DNA of 64,000 nucleotides, from the NCBI GenBank assembly GCA_002812745.2, contig NCSJ02000037.1, positions 62,001 through 126,000 on the forward strand. Reading direction: 5' to 3'. Both the position numbers and the translations under genes were made by a program. Of this stretch, positions 11,401 through 22,562 are shown one piece after another; within the stretch, counting starts at the first letter, position 1; every line of letters begins with the position of its first letter. The stretch comes from Scytalidium lignicola (taxonomy: Eukaryota > Ascomycota > Leotiomycetes). The notes below the pieces were generated by a model. That model saw only the letters and a list, made by a program, of their open reading frames with translations. It was not told the origin of the DNA and searched no databases.

Positions 11401-13001
11401 GTTTGGAGCCGTCCAACTGGTGAGATGCAGAAGGAGACGGACCTCTTATCGTCGATCCGATCCTCACGACCCGTCCTCCTCAAAAGCCGTGGTAATGGTG
11501 TCGTACAAGCATATTTTGTAATCACGGACACGGCTGCTGCTGTAATATATACAGTACTGTAGTACCTCCGTACCTTGTAAGGCGATGCTTCCGAGTTCCG
11601 GTATTTCTTCAGCCAGCCTCATTCTGAAGAGGTTCTGGTACTGTTCACCTCCCTAAAGAACGGCTTCTTACAGTACAATCACACAGAATATCCCTCCACA
11701 AAGATACATCGGTAAAGAAGTGCCGACCACGACAACTTGCAGTAGTTTCAAGTGCTCATGCACTTCTCACTCCACGTAGCATAGTCCTAGGAGAACGAGC
11801 ATTGTGATGCGGCTAAAAGGGGAGGTGTTGACCGCCATTTCGAAGACCAAGAAGGTTTAACTTATTAACGGTTGTCTCCAAACGCTCAATTGGTCCCATT
11901 TTTCACTGCTCAAGGCAACAAATTATGAAAACTCAATATATAGAGGCTTCTGCGCAATTGACACAACTGTAGATTCTGCTTGCTCGAGTTATCATCTCGA
12001 AAGTCGAACTAGACATCTTAAAAAGCCGTCGGTATCAGCTCTTCCGGTCGTCGTCATCACCAGTGTGGGGGGCTAGCGTTCTCTTGAAATCCCAAGACTT
12101 CCATGCTGCAGCCCTCAACTTCTTATCACGATGATAACCCCGCTTTGCTGTCTCTCAAATACAACCCCATTCTGAGCGATTGGGCTGGCATGAGGACAAC
12201 TGGCGTTGAATGATGATCTGCTGTGTGGTTAAGGCTGATCACCCGGGGATATGGGGCGCATTTGCTCTAAGTTCGACTTGACAGCACACCGAGCTGAGTT
12301 GTAGAGAGTTGATTTGCATCGTAATATCATGCGAGGAGGTCTAATGCCATGTTCCAGTTGCGAATGCATCCCAAAAACAAACCAAAGGTGGGTTTTCCGT
12401 AACTTATTCTAAGTCCAACCAGACTTAGACTTGGATGTTGCAACATTCCATCGCAACCTGTTGTGGTAAGCCGAGGGTGCTGTGCCTCTAGTCTGCCAGG
12501 CACCAAAGATTGCCCCGCCAATCCTCAGGACGCAAGTACCTTGGTGGGGCAGCAACTTTGCCCTATTGAGATTACACTTGGGAATCGTCCTACCCGTTCC
12601 CTCCGAAGTATTTCTACTCTCCTTCCTTCCTTCCTTCCTTTCTATACATCTACACACCGAAATCAAACATATTCACTGCTTGAAAGAGCTTCCATCAAAT
12701 CCCAACGCTACCATATTCTAAACAAATCTACCAGATCGCACTCCCGAGTGACGATCAACCCACCGACAAAACGTTCTCCAATCTCCTGAACTCGTGAGTA
12801 CCCCTTTGTCCCCTGAACACGACTTGATTATTGGAATCGTGTAATTGACATGGAAAATAGGGTACACCACCCGTTCGCAGGAGCCCGCTGCTCTTCTCCA
12901 GAGGGGGCATCGGACTCGCTGATTTCCAAGTAAACGGACTTCAGCTGCAATCAAAAAAATAATTGCACACCACAAGCCCAATCTCAATCCCTCTGATCAA
13001 G
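8414..13001. other. 4.6-kb gene-free divergent region LIM gene / INO1
   Basis: No supported gene was found here. Several ORFs of 100-214 codons exist on both strands, but they have low-complexity or Arg/Ser-rich translations, lack splice logic and domains, and overlap one another, as expected of GC-rich noncoding DNA. Visible elements are a triple GGCATT repeat near 10690-10711, a perfect ACAGTACTGT palindrome at 11551-11560, a five-unit TTCC repeat near 12620-12641, and a candidate INO1 5' leader intron. The long gap presumably carries the promoters and leaders of both flanking genes. Confidence 0.6.
12794..12860 (+). other. Candidate 5'-UTR intron of INO1
   Basis: A GTGAGT donor at 12794, an internal CTTGATT-like branch site and an AAAATAG acceptor ending at 12860 define a 67-bp intron-like element 141 bp upstream of the INO1 ATG. 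It fits the intron size of neighbouring genes but has no coding frame to test it. Confidence 0.4.
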
Positions 13002-14738
13002 ATGGCCCCTCACGCTGAAATCGGGACGGGCTTTGCGAACGGGGATGGTTCAAGTACCGCTGCATCCTCTACCACTCCGGATCTCTTCACTGTCAACTCT
13101 CCCAACGTTACCTATACGGAGACCCAGATCCAATCCAAGTATACCTACCGCACCACTTCGGTTGAGCAGAATGCTGAAGGCAAGTATGTCGCTACCCCTA
13201 AGGAGACTCTTTACGATTTCAAGGTCGAGCGCCAGGTTCCTAAGACTGGCTTGATGCTTGTTGGCTGGGGCGGCAACAATGGTTCCACCGTCACCGCAGG
13301 TATCATTTCTAACCGCCGTGGTCTGACCTGGGAAACCCGTGAAGGCAAGCGAACAGCCAACTACTATGGCTCTGTCATCATGGGTTCTACCATGAAGCTA
13401 GGCACTGATGCTAAGACCGCAAAGGACGTGAACATTCCTTTCCATGATGTCTTGCCCATGGTTCACCCTAATGACTTGGTCATTGGCGGCTGGGATATCA
13501 GCAGCATGAACTTGGCCGATGCCATGGACAGAGCTGCCGTTCTCGAGCCCACCTTGAAGGCCCAGGTCAGGAAGGAGATGGCTGAGATGGCTCCTCTTCC
13601 CAGCATCTACTACCCTGACTTCATTGCTGCCAACCAAGAGGATCGTGCCGACAACCTCGTTAAGGGAAGCAAGGCTTGCAATGAGCACGTTGAGCAAATC
13701 CGCAAGGATATCCGGTAAGTTCACAGTATTAATTGTAAAATCAAGGTTATGTCTGCTTACAAACTCATAGCGAATTCAAGGCCAAGAATGCTCTGGACAA
13801 GGTCATTGTTCTCTGGACTGCAAACACAGAACGATTCTCAGACATTATTGAGGGCGTCAATGACACAGCTGAGAATCTTCTGAAAGCTATTGAGAACGGC
13901 CATGAAGAGGTTTCTCCTTCTACCGTCTTCTCTGTTGCTTGTATCCTTGAGCAGGTCCCCTTCATCAATGGCTCACCTCAGAACACCTTTGTCCCAGGTG
14001 CCATCGAGCTTGCCGAGAAGCACAACGCCTTCATTGGCGGCGATGACTTCAAGTCTGGCCAGACCAAGATGAAGTCTGCTCTTGTTGATTTCTTGATCAA
14101 TGCCGGTATTAAGCTTACCTCAATTGCAAGCTACAATCATCTCGGAAACAACGACGGAAAGAACCTTAGTTCCCAGAGACAGTTCCGTTCTAAGGAGATT
14201 TCCAAGTCCAATGTCGTTGATGACATGGTTGAAGCTAACACTGTGCTGTACAAGAAGGGAGAGCATCCTGATCACACCGTCGTTATTAAGTACATGCCAG
14301 CTGTGGGTGACAATAAGCGTGCTCTCGATGAGTACTATGCCGAGATTTTCATGGGAGGCCACCAAACTATCTCGTAAGTTGCTCCATCATAAATATAACC
14401 ATACCTCCAAATCTAACAGTCATAGCATTTTCAATGTCTGCGAGGACTCCCTCCTTGCCTCTCCGCTCATAATTGACCTAGTTGTCCTCGCCGAGATGAT
14501 GACTCGTATCCAATGGAAGGCCCATTCCACTGATGGTGCTGAGACCAAGGAGTTCAAGAACTTCCACAGCGTGCTTAGCATTCTCAGCTACATGCTTAAG
14601 GCCCCTCTGACTCCTCCAGGAACTCCAGTCATCAATTCTCTTGCCAAGCAGCGTAGTGCTTTGACCAACATCTTCCGTGCTTGTGTTGGTCTTCAGCCAG
14701 AGTCTGATATGACTCTCGAGCACAAGCTGTTCAACTAA
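13002..14738 (+). CDS. INO1: Inositol-3-phosphate synthase
   Basis: This cytosolic enzyme converts glucose 6-phosphate to 1D-myo-inositol 3-phosphate using NAD, the committed step toward inositol phospholipids. Exons are 13002-13714, 13771-14373 and 14426-14738, with introns of 56 and 52 bp, giving 542 residues; family members are usually about 510-535. The NAD-binding glycine motif [10 protein letters not shown] sits near residue 87. Other hallmark blocks are [14 protein letters not shown], the NVVDDMV segment and the [14 protein letters not shown]-terminal core. The ATG was chosen because it begins the family-like MAPHAEIG leader; the frame is open a few codons upstream only through non-ATG codons. 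I did not recognise a yeast-type inositol-responsive UAS in the upstream gap. Confidence 0.97.
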
Positions 14739-15245
14739 GTGCAACTAAGTGCATTTTAGATAACTGAGCATGGGGATTCATAGGCTAGGAAGTAATCGCT
14801 GATATTATTGTTTGTTTTTGGCTTTATAATTTGCTTTTATCGCATGACCATATGTCATGCATCCACTCTTTTAAAGACGCTACCCTTATAGGTAGCCTAG
14901 CAATGAGGTACAATTGTTCTTCATACATTCTATTCTGTCTTAATTCGCTCGTGACTTTAACTCGTTCTCCTGACATATCTAATTATTTTCTAATATTCTG
15001 TTTCTACAACATTTGTAAGGTGGGTTAGAGTACGGTATTGTTAAATGGCAGTTCAGGACTAACTTAGTGTCGTCGCCCCGCATTAGTCACCCTATTCAAG
15101 TGCTAGACTTCATCACTTCATGTTCTCCTACAATCTCTAATCCTATTTACACATTTATTAGGATCTTATATTTTCAATTAGCTAAACTCCTCTCTAGCCT
15201 ATATTATCTTCAACAGCAAAGTTACATCATAGCCGGTCTATCCCA
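14739..15245. other. Intergenic, tandem genes INO1 and MEIOB-like
   Basis: About 500 bp between two plus-strand genes. It contains the INO1 3' flank and a T/A-rich stretch that is likely the promoter of the next gene. No gene is seen. Confidence 0.6.
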
Positions 15246-17166
15246 ATGGCACCTTCATACCCATCAATCCAATCTTTCTACCAACGAGAACCCAGCAAAT
15301 CCACGCAACTCACACAGTCCCCTGTTTCAGGAGACGGCTTCACCACCGCCGACCTCACATCACATCTTGAGCCTTCATCCCGCAAATGGAATCCAAAGCG
15401 GGAATACGACGTCTTACCTATTGGTGACCTGGTTCCTGGACCTAGGGCAGTGACGTTTAATGGCCGGATCGTCAATTTCCGAACCATTCATGGCAAGACG
15501 CAGAAGCAGCCAAAAGCGTCAGGATGGCAATATTTGATTGTGAAAGATAGTGGGGGTGCTATTTCTGTTTGTTTACATTTTCCTTTTATTCGACCTTGGC
15601 TTCTCGAATCACACTATCCTTTTTTCTTATCTCTCTTATTCTTTCCTATATTTCTCTTTTGTTTCATCCTCTTACTCTCTCTAATTCTTTTTCTAACTCT
15701 CTTTTTTNCTCTTTTTTNCATCATCGATGTAGGTGAAGTTATATTTCGCTCAAAAACCATACTCCTTTAAACTCGGCCAACTCGTCTCAATCTGGACTGC
15801 TTTCGTCTCTGATAGCACTAAATCCGGTGGCGGACCCATCCCTGGCGTCCTAGTCTGCGCAAATATCTTCCCTGGCAGGGTAACATCCGATCACATTATC
15901 ATCCATACAGGCAGCATTGGTGAAGAAACATGCAGGACACCATTGCTATATAGCAAGGAAACCTTCCTTCAGGGTCTCATGACCCTTGATAGCTTTATAA
16001 AAAGCGGGTTCGATGATATCCCTGATGTTAAATTACTCGTTTGCGTGAAAAGTATTGGGCCAAGGAAGAAAATCACAAAAAAGGATGGAGGGGAGGTTGA
16101 TTTGGCTGAAATCCTGTTGTTTGATCATACGGAAGAAGTCCGGTTGAAGTTATGGGGAGAGATGATTGAGTCTGCGAAGGAGTGGCAGGCTGGGAAGACG
16201 ATCCTGCTCCTTTCCAATCCTAGCTATACGATTGGATTTGCAAAGAAGGGTGATCTCGGTATCAAACAGTCGACTATGGTTGAAGTTGAACCTGATTTCC
16301 CGGATGCGGTGTGGTTGAGAAAATACGCTGCTAGGTTGAGGAAGAAAGAGAGCTTGGCTGTGAAATTTCCACAGGAGTTCTGGGACGGGGTTGTTAAGAA
16401 GCAGGGGATTGATATGGTTTTATTCAATTTGGCGGATATTGCTGAAGAGTAAGTGGAATTCCCATGGTTCCACTAAATTTGGGCAGAGGTCCTCCAAGAT
16501 TTCTACCAATATTGGGAAGCACCTCCTTGGAATAAGCAGTCCACTAACCCGCACTACCATAATCTAGAGTTCGCCGCAACCCAACACGAACCTTTACAGG
16601 CTTCATCAGCGTCATAATAAACGACATGTCTCTAGTCGTCAACCAGCGCTGTAGCAGATTAATGTGCATAACATGGTAAGTGGAGACGTCCTACCTTTCA
16701 GTTCTTCTTCCTCCCTCCCATTCAAATATTCTCTCGACACTTCGTTTCTCAATCCTATATCTTTTTTATAAAAAGAAGAAGAAGGAAAGGACCACCTCAC
16801 CAGAACTAACAAAAAGCCAGCTGCTCCCTTCCAATCTACTCAAACACGCCCCAAATCCCCTGTCCCCACTGCTCAACACCCCTAACCCTCTCGCCAAATC
16901 CTCGAACCATCGGTCTCCTCCTTGACGAAACAGGCTGCATACCAGCCGGGAAATTGCTTTGGAGTAGTAAAGCCTGGGAACAGCTATTCGGGCTGTCGCA
17001 TAGTGGATTCTGCGAGATGGATGCGGAGTTGGCGAGGGGTCTTGAGGAGAGGATGTGTTTCGAGAGGGTTCATTTAGGGTTTGGGTGGATGGGGGAGGGG
17101 GAGAGGGGGGATTATGAGGACGAGGAGTTGGGTCGGTTAGTGGTTTTAGAGGTCAGGAGGAGTTGA
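15246..17166 (+). CDS. MEIOB-like OB-fold single-strand DNA-binding protein
   Basis: Exons 15246-15566, 15733-16448, 16568-16675 and 16821-17166 give 496 residues; introns are 166, 119 and 145 bp, and all phases agree. Features resembling MEIOB, the meiosis-specific RPA1-like protein, are an OB-type strand pattern (residues about 55-330, including LPIGDLVPGPRAVTFNGRIV and LLFDHTEEVRLKLWG), an ILLLSNPSY segment and a Cys-rich zinc-ribbon-like region at the C-terminus (CSRLMCIT, CPHC). MEIOB with SPATA22 binds single-stranded DNA during meiotic recombination. The first intron is very T-rich and holds two N bases, so its length is uncertain. Alternatives are another RPA1-related OB protein. Identity is by motif resemblance only; the OB-fold call is firmer than the meiotic one. 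Confidence 0.7.
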
Positions 17167-17666
17167 GGTTGGTGTGTGTTCTNATGGATAGTGTTGGTGG
17201 TGGGGGAGGTAGATTAGATGTTATATATNNGCTAGGTTTAGATGAATTGCTTCAGATGAGGGGGGAGAAGACGCTAGGATTTGCCTATGGAATTTATGTA
17301 TGGTCTTTTTAGCTATTTTCGCTGTTATATGCATATATCATTCCACGGTAGAAGCTCCCCTCCTTTGCAGTATTTAAATATAGCTGTTATAGCTGTTATA
17401 TAATATTTAAAAATCATTCTCTTCATTAGGATAAAAATCCATCAAATAAACAAACCCTCAGTCCAATATCTATATTGAGTCCCAGCCTTCCTTTCATAAA
17501 AACCCTAGAAAGATGATCATTACTTTTCTTTTTNCTTTTTCTTTCCCAACCATGTACAGAACACCAACGCTGTAGAGTAAAATGGGGGCGGAAAACATCG
17601 CCGTACACATACATACATACACACGTACAGTACACACTAAATGGATAATGGATGCAACCACCCCTA
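17167..17666. other. Convergent 3' flanks, no gene seen
   Basis: This holds the 3' flanks of the MEIOB-like gene and the Hsp70-like gene. It is AT-rich, with duplicated TAGCTGTTATA near 17381-17402, a short ACATACAT run near 17610, and N bases at 17183, 17229-17230 and 17534. Confidence 0.6.
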
Positions 17667-19067
17667 TCAGAGCTCCTCTGTCCTAACCCTCGCATCCGTC
17701 GTCGCATCCAAGACAACTATCTTCCTTGCCTCTATACACTCTATATCCTCGATACACCCCTCTGGTCTTGGTGCATCAAGGTACCACTTCCCACTATGCG
17801 CGGCTCCAAGCGCGCTATTAAACACCACCTCATACTCTTCATCCGGAGAAGAGAGAGGTCCGAGGTCTCCATTGCTAGAGACCAGGTCTTCCCATCTCTT
17901 CATATCCCGCCAAGTGACTACGAAGTTAAGCAATGCTTCGCCTATTGTCCGACGAAGTCTAGCGTCGGCAGCTTTCTCTCCTTGAAGTACTACCTTTAGA
18001 TGAGTGAGATCGAAGATGGATGTTGATGCGGGTGGTTGTGGGATTGTTTTCATGTTGTGAGAGGCTTCGATGGCGTCGTGGACGAGACCTGTGATTCGGG
18101 ATGATACCCTCTCCCAGTGGCCTATACCATTGGCGTCTAGTTTCCAGCTCTTTTCAGCACCCAGGCTGGGATCTGCGAAGTAGGATATTCGCTCTTCGCT
18201 TCCATTGGCGCGGTATATCACGGAGCCAGCTAGCATTGGTGCATTATATTCCAGCACCAGTGTTGTCCTGGGTCTGTTTTGCTTATCATCATCATGGCGT
18301 TTGCGTTGGCGTTGGCGTTCGTTAAGTTGCCATTCCAAGTACGATCTGTGAGTCCTGGTATCTGCAGCTAGATTTCCTAGGATATCGCTGGAGCCAAAGG
18401 CAACTTTGACTCCTAGAATTGCTTGACCAGCTCCTTCTCGGATGTCTTTAGCTTGCTGGGAGGTGATGAATACAGGCACGGATATTCCGATATGTTGCCT
18501 GTAGATATCCAGGCCGTAAACTCTAGTCAGGGTCTGGATTACGCCGGTGATTTCTTTGGCAACGATGCCGATGGAGGGCGAGGGCGGTTGGTCGGATTCC
18601 GTGAGTTGAGGCAGCGGGTCTGAATGGTTAATGGGGACGTGATCATGGGCGTAGCTGGAAGGAGAGCTGTTTAGATCTGAATCCGAGAGCCATTGCCGCA
18701 ATAAGTTTCGGTATTCATCGCTGGTGGGGATGCGAGCTATAGGAGCGCGGGTTCCATTGACGTATTTGGCAGCTACGGCACTAATAATCGGGAGTTGTGA
18801 GTAAGTGAAGCTCATGTAAAAGTTGCATTTCTTTGCATTTCTGGTTTGTTTTTGTTTTTGTTTTGCTGTTTCTTTTTNGCTTTGTTGGAAAGAGACCACT
18901 CACATATACTCGATGGACAAATCAATGCCATAAACATCAGCACGGAGACGTTCTTTAGAAGTACATGTGCTGCAGCGTTTCTGCTCCGCAGCGACCGATA
19001 AGCGAGTGGAGAGGAGGAAGGTGAGGAAGAGCAGAATCAATGGGTGGAAACGCATCAAAGCCTTCAT
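17667..19067 (-). CDS. Hsp70-like actin-fold protein with signal peptide
   Basis: Exons on the minus strand are 19067-18904 and 18780-17667 (425 residues), with one 123-bp intron that contains an N at 18878. The N-terminus is a clear signal peptide: a Lys/Arg/His start, a Leu-rich core and a likely cut after SVAA near residue 27. Near residue 46, YGIDLSIEYIAVA aligns by eye with the phosphate-1 loop of Hsp70/actin ATPases (GIDLGTTYSxVA), but the second Gly is Ser and the Thr is Ile. A later stretch, LTRVYGLDIYRQHIGISVP, resembles the region after the Hsp70 connect helix. There is no substrate-binding domain or EEVD tail. I infer a protein of the ER or secretory pathway with altered or lost ATPase activity. 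Function is unknown. Confidence 0.75.
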
Positions 19068-20077
19068 TTTGAAGGGGGCATTTTGATGGAGATGTGAAAT
19101 ACAAAACGAAAATGAAAATGAAAACGGAGATAATTGGAAAAGTTGGATGATATGAAGCTATTCGTGGCAAGCAACCAAGGATAAAGGGAGAGAGATTGCC
19201 AAGAGATGGGTGGAGATGGCTAAGCTTTTTGTAATGCGTGGAGGCGTCAGACCACAGCGGGACTTTGGACGCGCGTATCTACAGGTACTTCCCTAGTACA
19301 GGCAGACTTGCCTAGGATCTGGTGTGTCGAGTGTGTATTCTGGATGTACCACGCATTGTCCCTGATTGTTTCAGATCATTCAAAATTACACCATCAGGGC
19401 AATTTCCTGATAAGCCCCGCAGCAAACGATGACCCCCTGTTTTAGGTACTAACGGGGCAGTTGAGATAGCAGATGGGGCAACGATGAGCGGGATTTGGGG
19501 CATGCTGCAGAAAGGATGGTTTTCATAGGCGGATAAGACAGAATGGTTAGGACTTCTTTTCTTGATGACAACCAAACTAGCCAAATCAACTTCCGGGAAA
19601 TGATTCATATTAAGACCTACTATGTACATCTGTGACACCATTTCTTGAACAATTTGATGGAGGAAATATAGCTACCTCAAGATTAGATAGACAAATTGGG
19701 GTTCTACTGTACAGTGAAATTAGAACACTGGACATACGAAATCTTACCTGCAGAGCGCCATGGTAGTCAACTGCTAATTACAAAGTCGGACTAGTGCGTT
19801 TCCCTCAAACCATCCAATTAGAGTTACATAGTCATCGTCTTATGATTAATGAGGTTCTGCATCTATGCCTGTGATATCAAAAGGTTCGCATTTACAATTC
19901 GCAAGGTCCGACCCCATGTAATTAGGCTGAAGTCAATTGATTATTACTGTAGTAGCGAAACCTAAAAGGGGAATGCGAGCTCAACAATTACCGCGTACTC
20001 CGTACAGTATTTTTAATTCATGTTTCCCTCGTTTCCTCCTTAAATCTGTATCTTCCTTCATAGTATCCATAAAAATC
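19068..20077. other. Divergent promoter region, no gene seen
   Basis: A 1-kb gap between the Hsp70-like gene (minus) and the ankyrin gene (plus). It contains TACTGTACAGT near 19708-19718 and CCGTACAGTA near 20000. The 330-base minus-strand ORF at 19312-19641 has no features I trust. Confidence 0.55.
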
Positions 20078-21781
20078 ATGGCTGCACAGTCCCCGCCGAT
20101 ATCAACATCGACAGCACGATATCACGACTTCCAACAGCAAAGGCCCGCGGAGGCTCGCCGAGATAGGGAGGAAGGCTTTGATCGCACACTGTTGGCCGAG
20201 GATGGTACGGTCCTCTACCTTGACGATTGGGGTGCCCTTTTCCGCGAAATTGTCAAGTATAACGACGTACCTCTGCTGAAGAAGTACTTGGCAAAATTCA
20301 ATCCTCTCTTACTTATGGAGCCAGACCATCGCGACCCCCCTTTCTGGATTGCTGCTGCCTATGGAAACATCGATACTTTTCGTCTACTTCTCGAATATTG
20401 CAATATTCGACATCCCCCTAAAATAGAAACACTCTACGAACAAGGGCAAATCGTGCTGAATTGTGCTTGCCGGGGCGGTCGTGTTGAAATGGTGCGGTTT
20501 CTGCTGAATAATCAACCTCCATTTGGAGATCTTCAAGGAAAAGAACCTAATAATACAACATGCTTACTTCAAGCTGCTCAGTCGTTTACGTGCTGGACTT
20601 TTATTAGCAATGATAATGAGCGTCTCGCAAGAAGAGATTATTTAGCTCAGTGTGAGGAACTGATGCAGTTCTTGCTTGATAGAGGTGCTTGCGCTCGTGA
20701 TGAGACCGCAGCTTTCACTTTGAATCCGAATCCGCAACCACTACAGCCGCGTGATACAGTTCTTAGCTTAGCTATTGCGAAAGCTAGTCCTGGGTTGATA
20801 AAACGTCTTATCAATGAAGGTGCTGATGTACATGGGAAAAAAATGCATCTCTTTTGTAATCATAGCTTTGATAGAGATTCTCCTATCTGGGATGTTACTA
20901 CACTTCACATTGGCAGCCTTTATTGGAACACCGAAGGAATTCAAGCATTATTTGACGGCCGAGATAACGATATTGATGTTGCAGACATGGTATTATGTCG
21001 TGATACTTCTGAGCGTTTACCTCTTCATTGGGCTGCTCAGGGTCCCCATCTGTTTGAGAGAGAAAATATGTTTTACAAAGATGACATTGTTTTACATGCA
21101 ACCAGCACTCTCAAGTTGCTTTTGGCTAGCAATCCTGGTACTATCAACGCTCAAGACAATTGCGGAGAGACGGCGTTGCATTGTGTTATTCAAAGCTTTA
21201 AATTTTGTAACGACAAATGTTCTGATATTGTCGAATTCTTATGCCAAAATGGAGCAGATGCAAGTTTACGGAACAAAAACGGACAAAATCCTTTATATTA
21301 CGTAGTTCATCACGCAGATAAAAGCAAACCCATTGATATTGCTTCGATAATGTCACTCTTGACACATGGTGCTAATATAAATGACACTGATATAGACGGT
21401 AACAGTGTTCTTCATTTTGCAGCAAGGAATCTAATGCATATCGAGATGGTAAAGTTTTTAATAAGTCAAGGCGCTAATATAAATACCAAAAATTCAAAAG
21501 GGAACACGCCGTTACATGAAGCAGCAGGTGGAGCTATTTATTCTTATGAAAAGGATAGAACATTAGAAGATGAGAAAAGAGTACAGGATGAAATGATCAA
21601 AGTGTTACAAGAAGCCGGAGACGTCAATATGATGGACGAAGCAAATGTAGAAGGCAAGACGCCACGACAGATCCGAGATGAGAAGAGGAAAGAATGGTGG
21701 GGATGGTATGAAGAGCAGCGGCAAAGACGAGCGGGGTTGTGGAAGTCGGGCATAGGCAGAGGAAGGAAGCTAGACGTGTAA
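20078..21781 (+). CDS. Ankyrin-repeat protein
   Basis: A single-exon gene of 567 residues. The frame is open upstream to 19937, but the ATG at 20078 (MAAQSPPIS) is the first preceded by a typical A-rich context. Ankyrin-type repeats run from about residue 80 to 525. Recognisable units include PPFWIAAAYGNIDTFRLLL, LPLHWAAQGP, ETALHCVI, SVLHFAARN and NTPLHEAAG, and spacing is irregular in the middle. No other catalytic or membrane domain is evident; the C-terminal 40 residues are basic and Trp-rich. Ankyrin repeats mediate protein binding and give no specific function. Codon use in the 3' half is more AT-rich than in neighbouring housekeeping genes, which is common in lineage-specific fungal ankyrin genes. 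Confidence 0.85.
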   Translation: MAAQSPPISTSTARYHDFQQQRPAEARRDREEGFDRTLLAEDGTVLYLDDWGALFREIVKYNDVPLLKKYLAKFNPLLLMEPDHRDPPFWIAAAYGNIDTFRLLLEYCNIRHPPKIETLYEQGQIVLNCACRGGRVEMVRFLLNNQPPFGDLQGKEPNNTTCLLQAAQSFTCWTFISNDNERLARRDYLAQCEELMQFLLDRGACARDETAAFTLNPNPQPLQPRDTVLSLAIAKASPGLIKRLINEGADVHGKKMHLFCNHSFDRDSPIWDVTTLHIGSLYWNTEGIQALFDGRDNDIDVADMVLCRDTSERLPLHWAAQGPHLFERENMFYKDDIVLHATSTLKLLLASNPGTINAQDNCGETALHCVIQSFKFCNDKCSDIVEFLCQNGADASLRNKNGQNPLYYVVHHADKSKPIDIASIMSLLTHGANINDTDIDGNSVLHFAARNLMHIEMVKFLISQGANINTKNSKGNTPLHEAAGGAIYSYEKDRTLEDEKRVQDEMIKVLQEAGDVNMMDEANVEGKTPRQIRDEKRKEWWGWYEEQRQRRAGLWKSGIGRGRKLDV

Positions 21782-21982
21782 TATGATAGATATGTCGCAT
21801 TTTTCACTTTCGATAAGACTGCAATAACCATTATTCTTGATACACATGTAACATTCGTGGATTTTAAATACCAACCCATTTTCGAATTAGTCTCTTTCTG
21901 CAAGCTTGTAGGTAGACCGGGAAATCAAAGGAACTGGCACCTAAACCTGAAGAAAGGGGATTATTGGAATAGCATTTACGTA

Positions 21983-22147
21983 CTAAGTTGACATCAAGGC
22001 CGTCGATGATAGTACTAAGTCAAATATACGAGGTACTCGAGCAGAGAAATCGATATTGGGTGGCTCAACGTTATATAATAACTTTAGCTCGGAAGCTTCA
22101 GTTGTTAATCCGAAGGCTACAAGCAGAGCAAGGAAAGTTTTCATCAT
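21983..22147 (-). CDS. Candidate small secreted protein (54 residues)
   Basis: The minus-strand ATG at 22147 opens a 54-residue frame starting MMKTFLALLVAFGLTTEA, a good signal-peptide profile with a likely cut near residue 18-19. The mature part is only about 35 residues, has no cysteines, and no homologue comes to mind. The sequence between the stop and 21900 may hold a further exon, because a GTATAT sits within the mature part, but no clear joining frame was found. It could also be a random ORF; the signal peptide is the only support. Confidence 0.3.
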   Translation of the reverse strand: MMKTFLALLVAFGLTTEASELKLLYNVEPPNIDFSARVPRIFDLVLSSTALMST

Positions 22148-22562
22148 AGATAGCAAAGGAGGATTTTGATAAGTGAAGGGAATGTATAATAGTATCGCAG
22201 ATTCACGATTCTGAGTATAGTCCTTAAATATATAAACCACTAAACTATACAGCACCATTCTGTAGTTAGCTATTTTCCAGTTGTAATTCTAACAGAATCT
22301 CCAAAGTCCCATCATTATATGGCAAACCCACCAATCTAGTTGCACTCTTGAAATCACTGTTGATCTCAACAGTAGATCATTGAAGTAAGAATACTTTAAT
22401 TGTTAAGTAAGGGCGATGTTCTATTTACTATGATGCCTAGTAATGCCTAGTAATTATAGATACCTAACTAATATTAAGGGTTTAATCGACCACAAAATTG
22501 CCATTGATTCTCGACTTACCGCCAGCTTTGAGCTCTACTTAGCACCATTGAATCTAGCACGC
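22148..22562. other. Intergenic, no gene seen
   Basis: AT-rich sequence upstream of the small secreted candidate and downstream of the kinase remnant. It includes a direct repeat of GATGCCTAGTAATGCC-like sequence near 22430-22450. Confidence 0.5.

Noticed and set aside
20814..21305. 163-codon overlapping ORF in the ankyrin gene
   Set aside because: It is a +1 shadow frame; the ankyrin frame carries the recognisable repeats.
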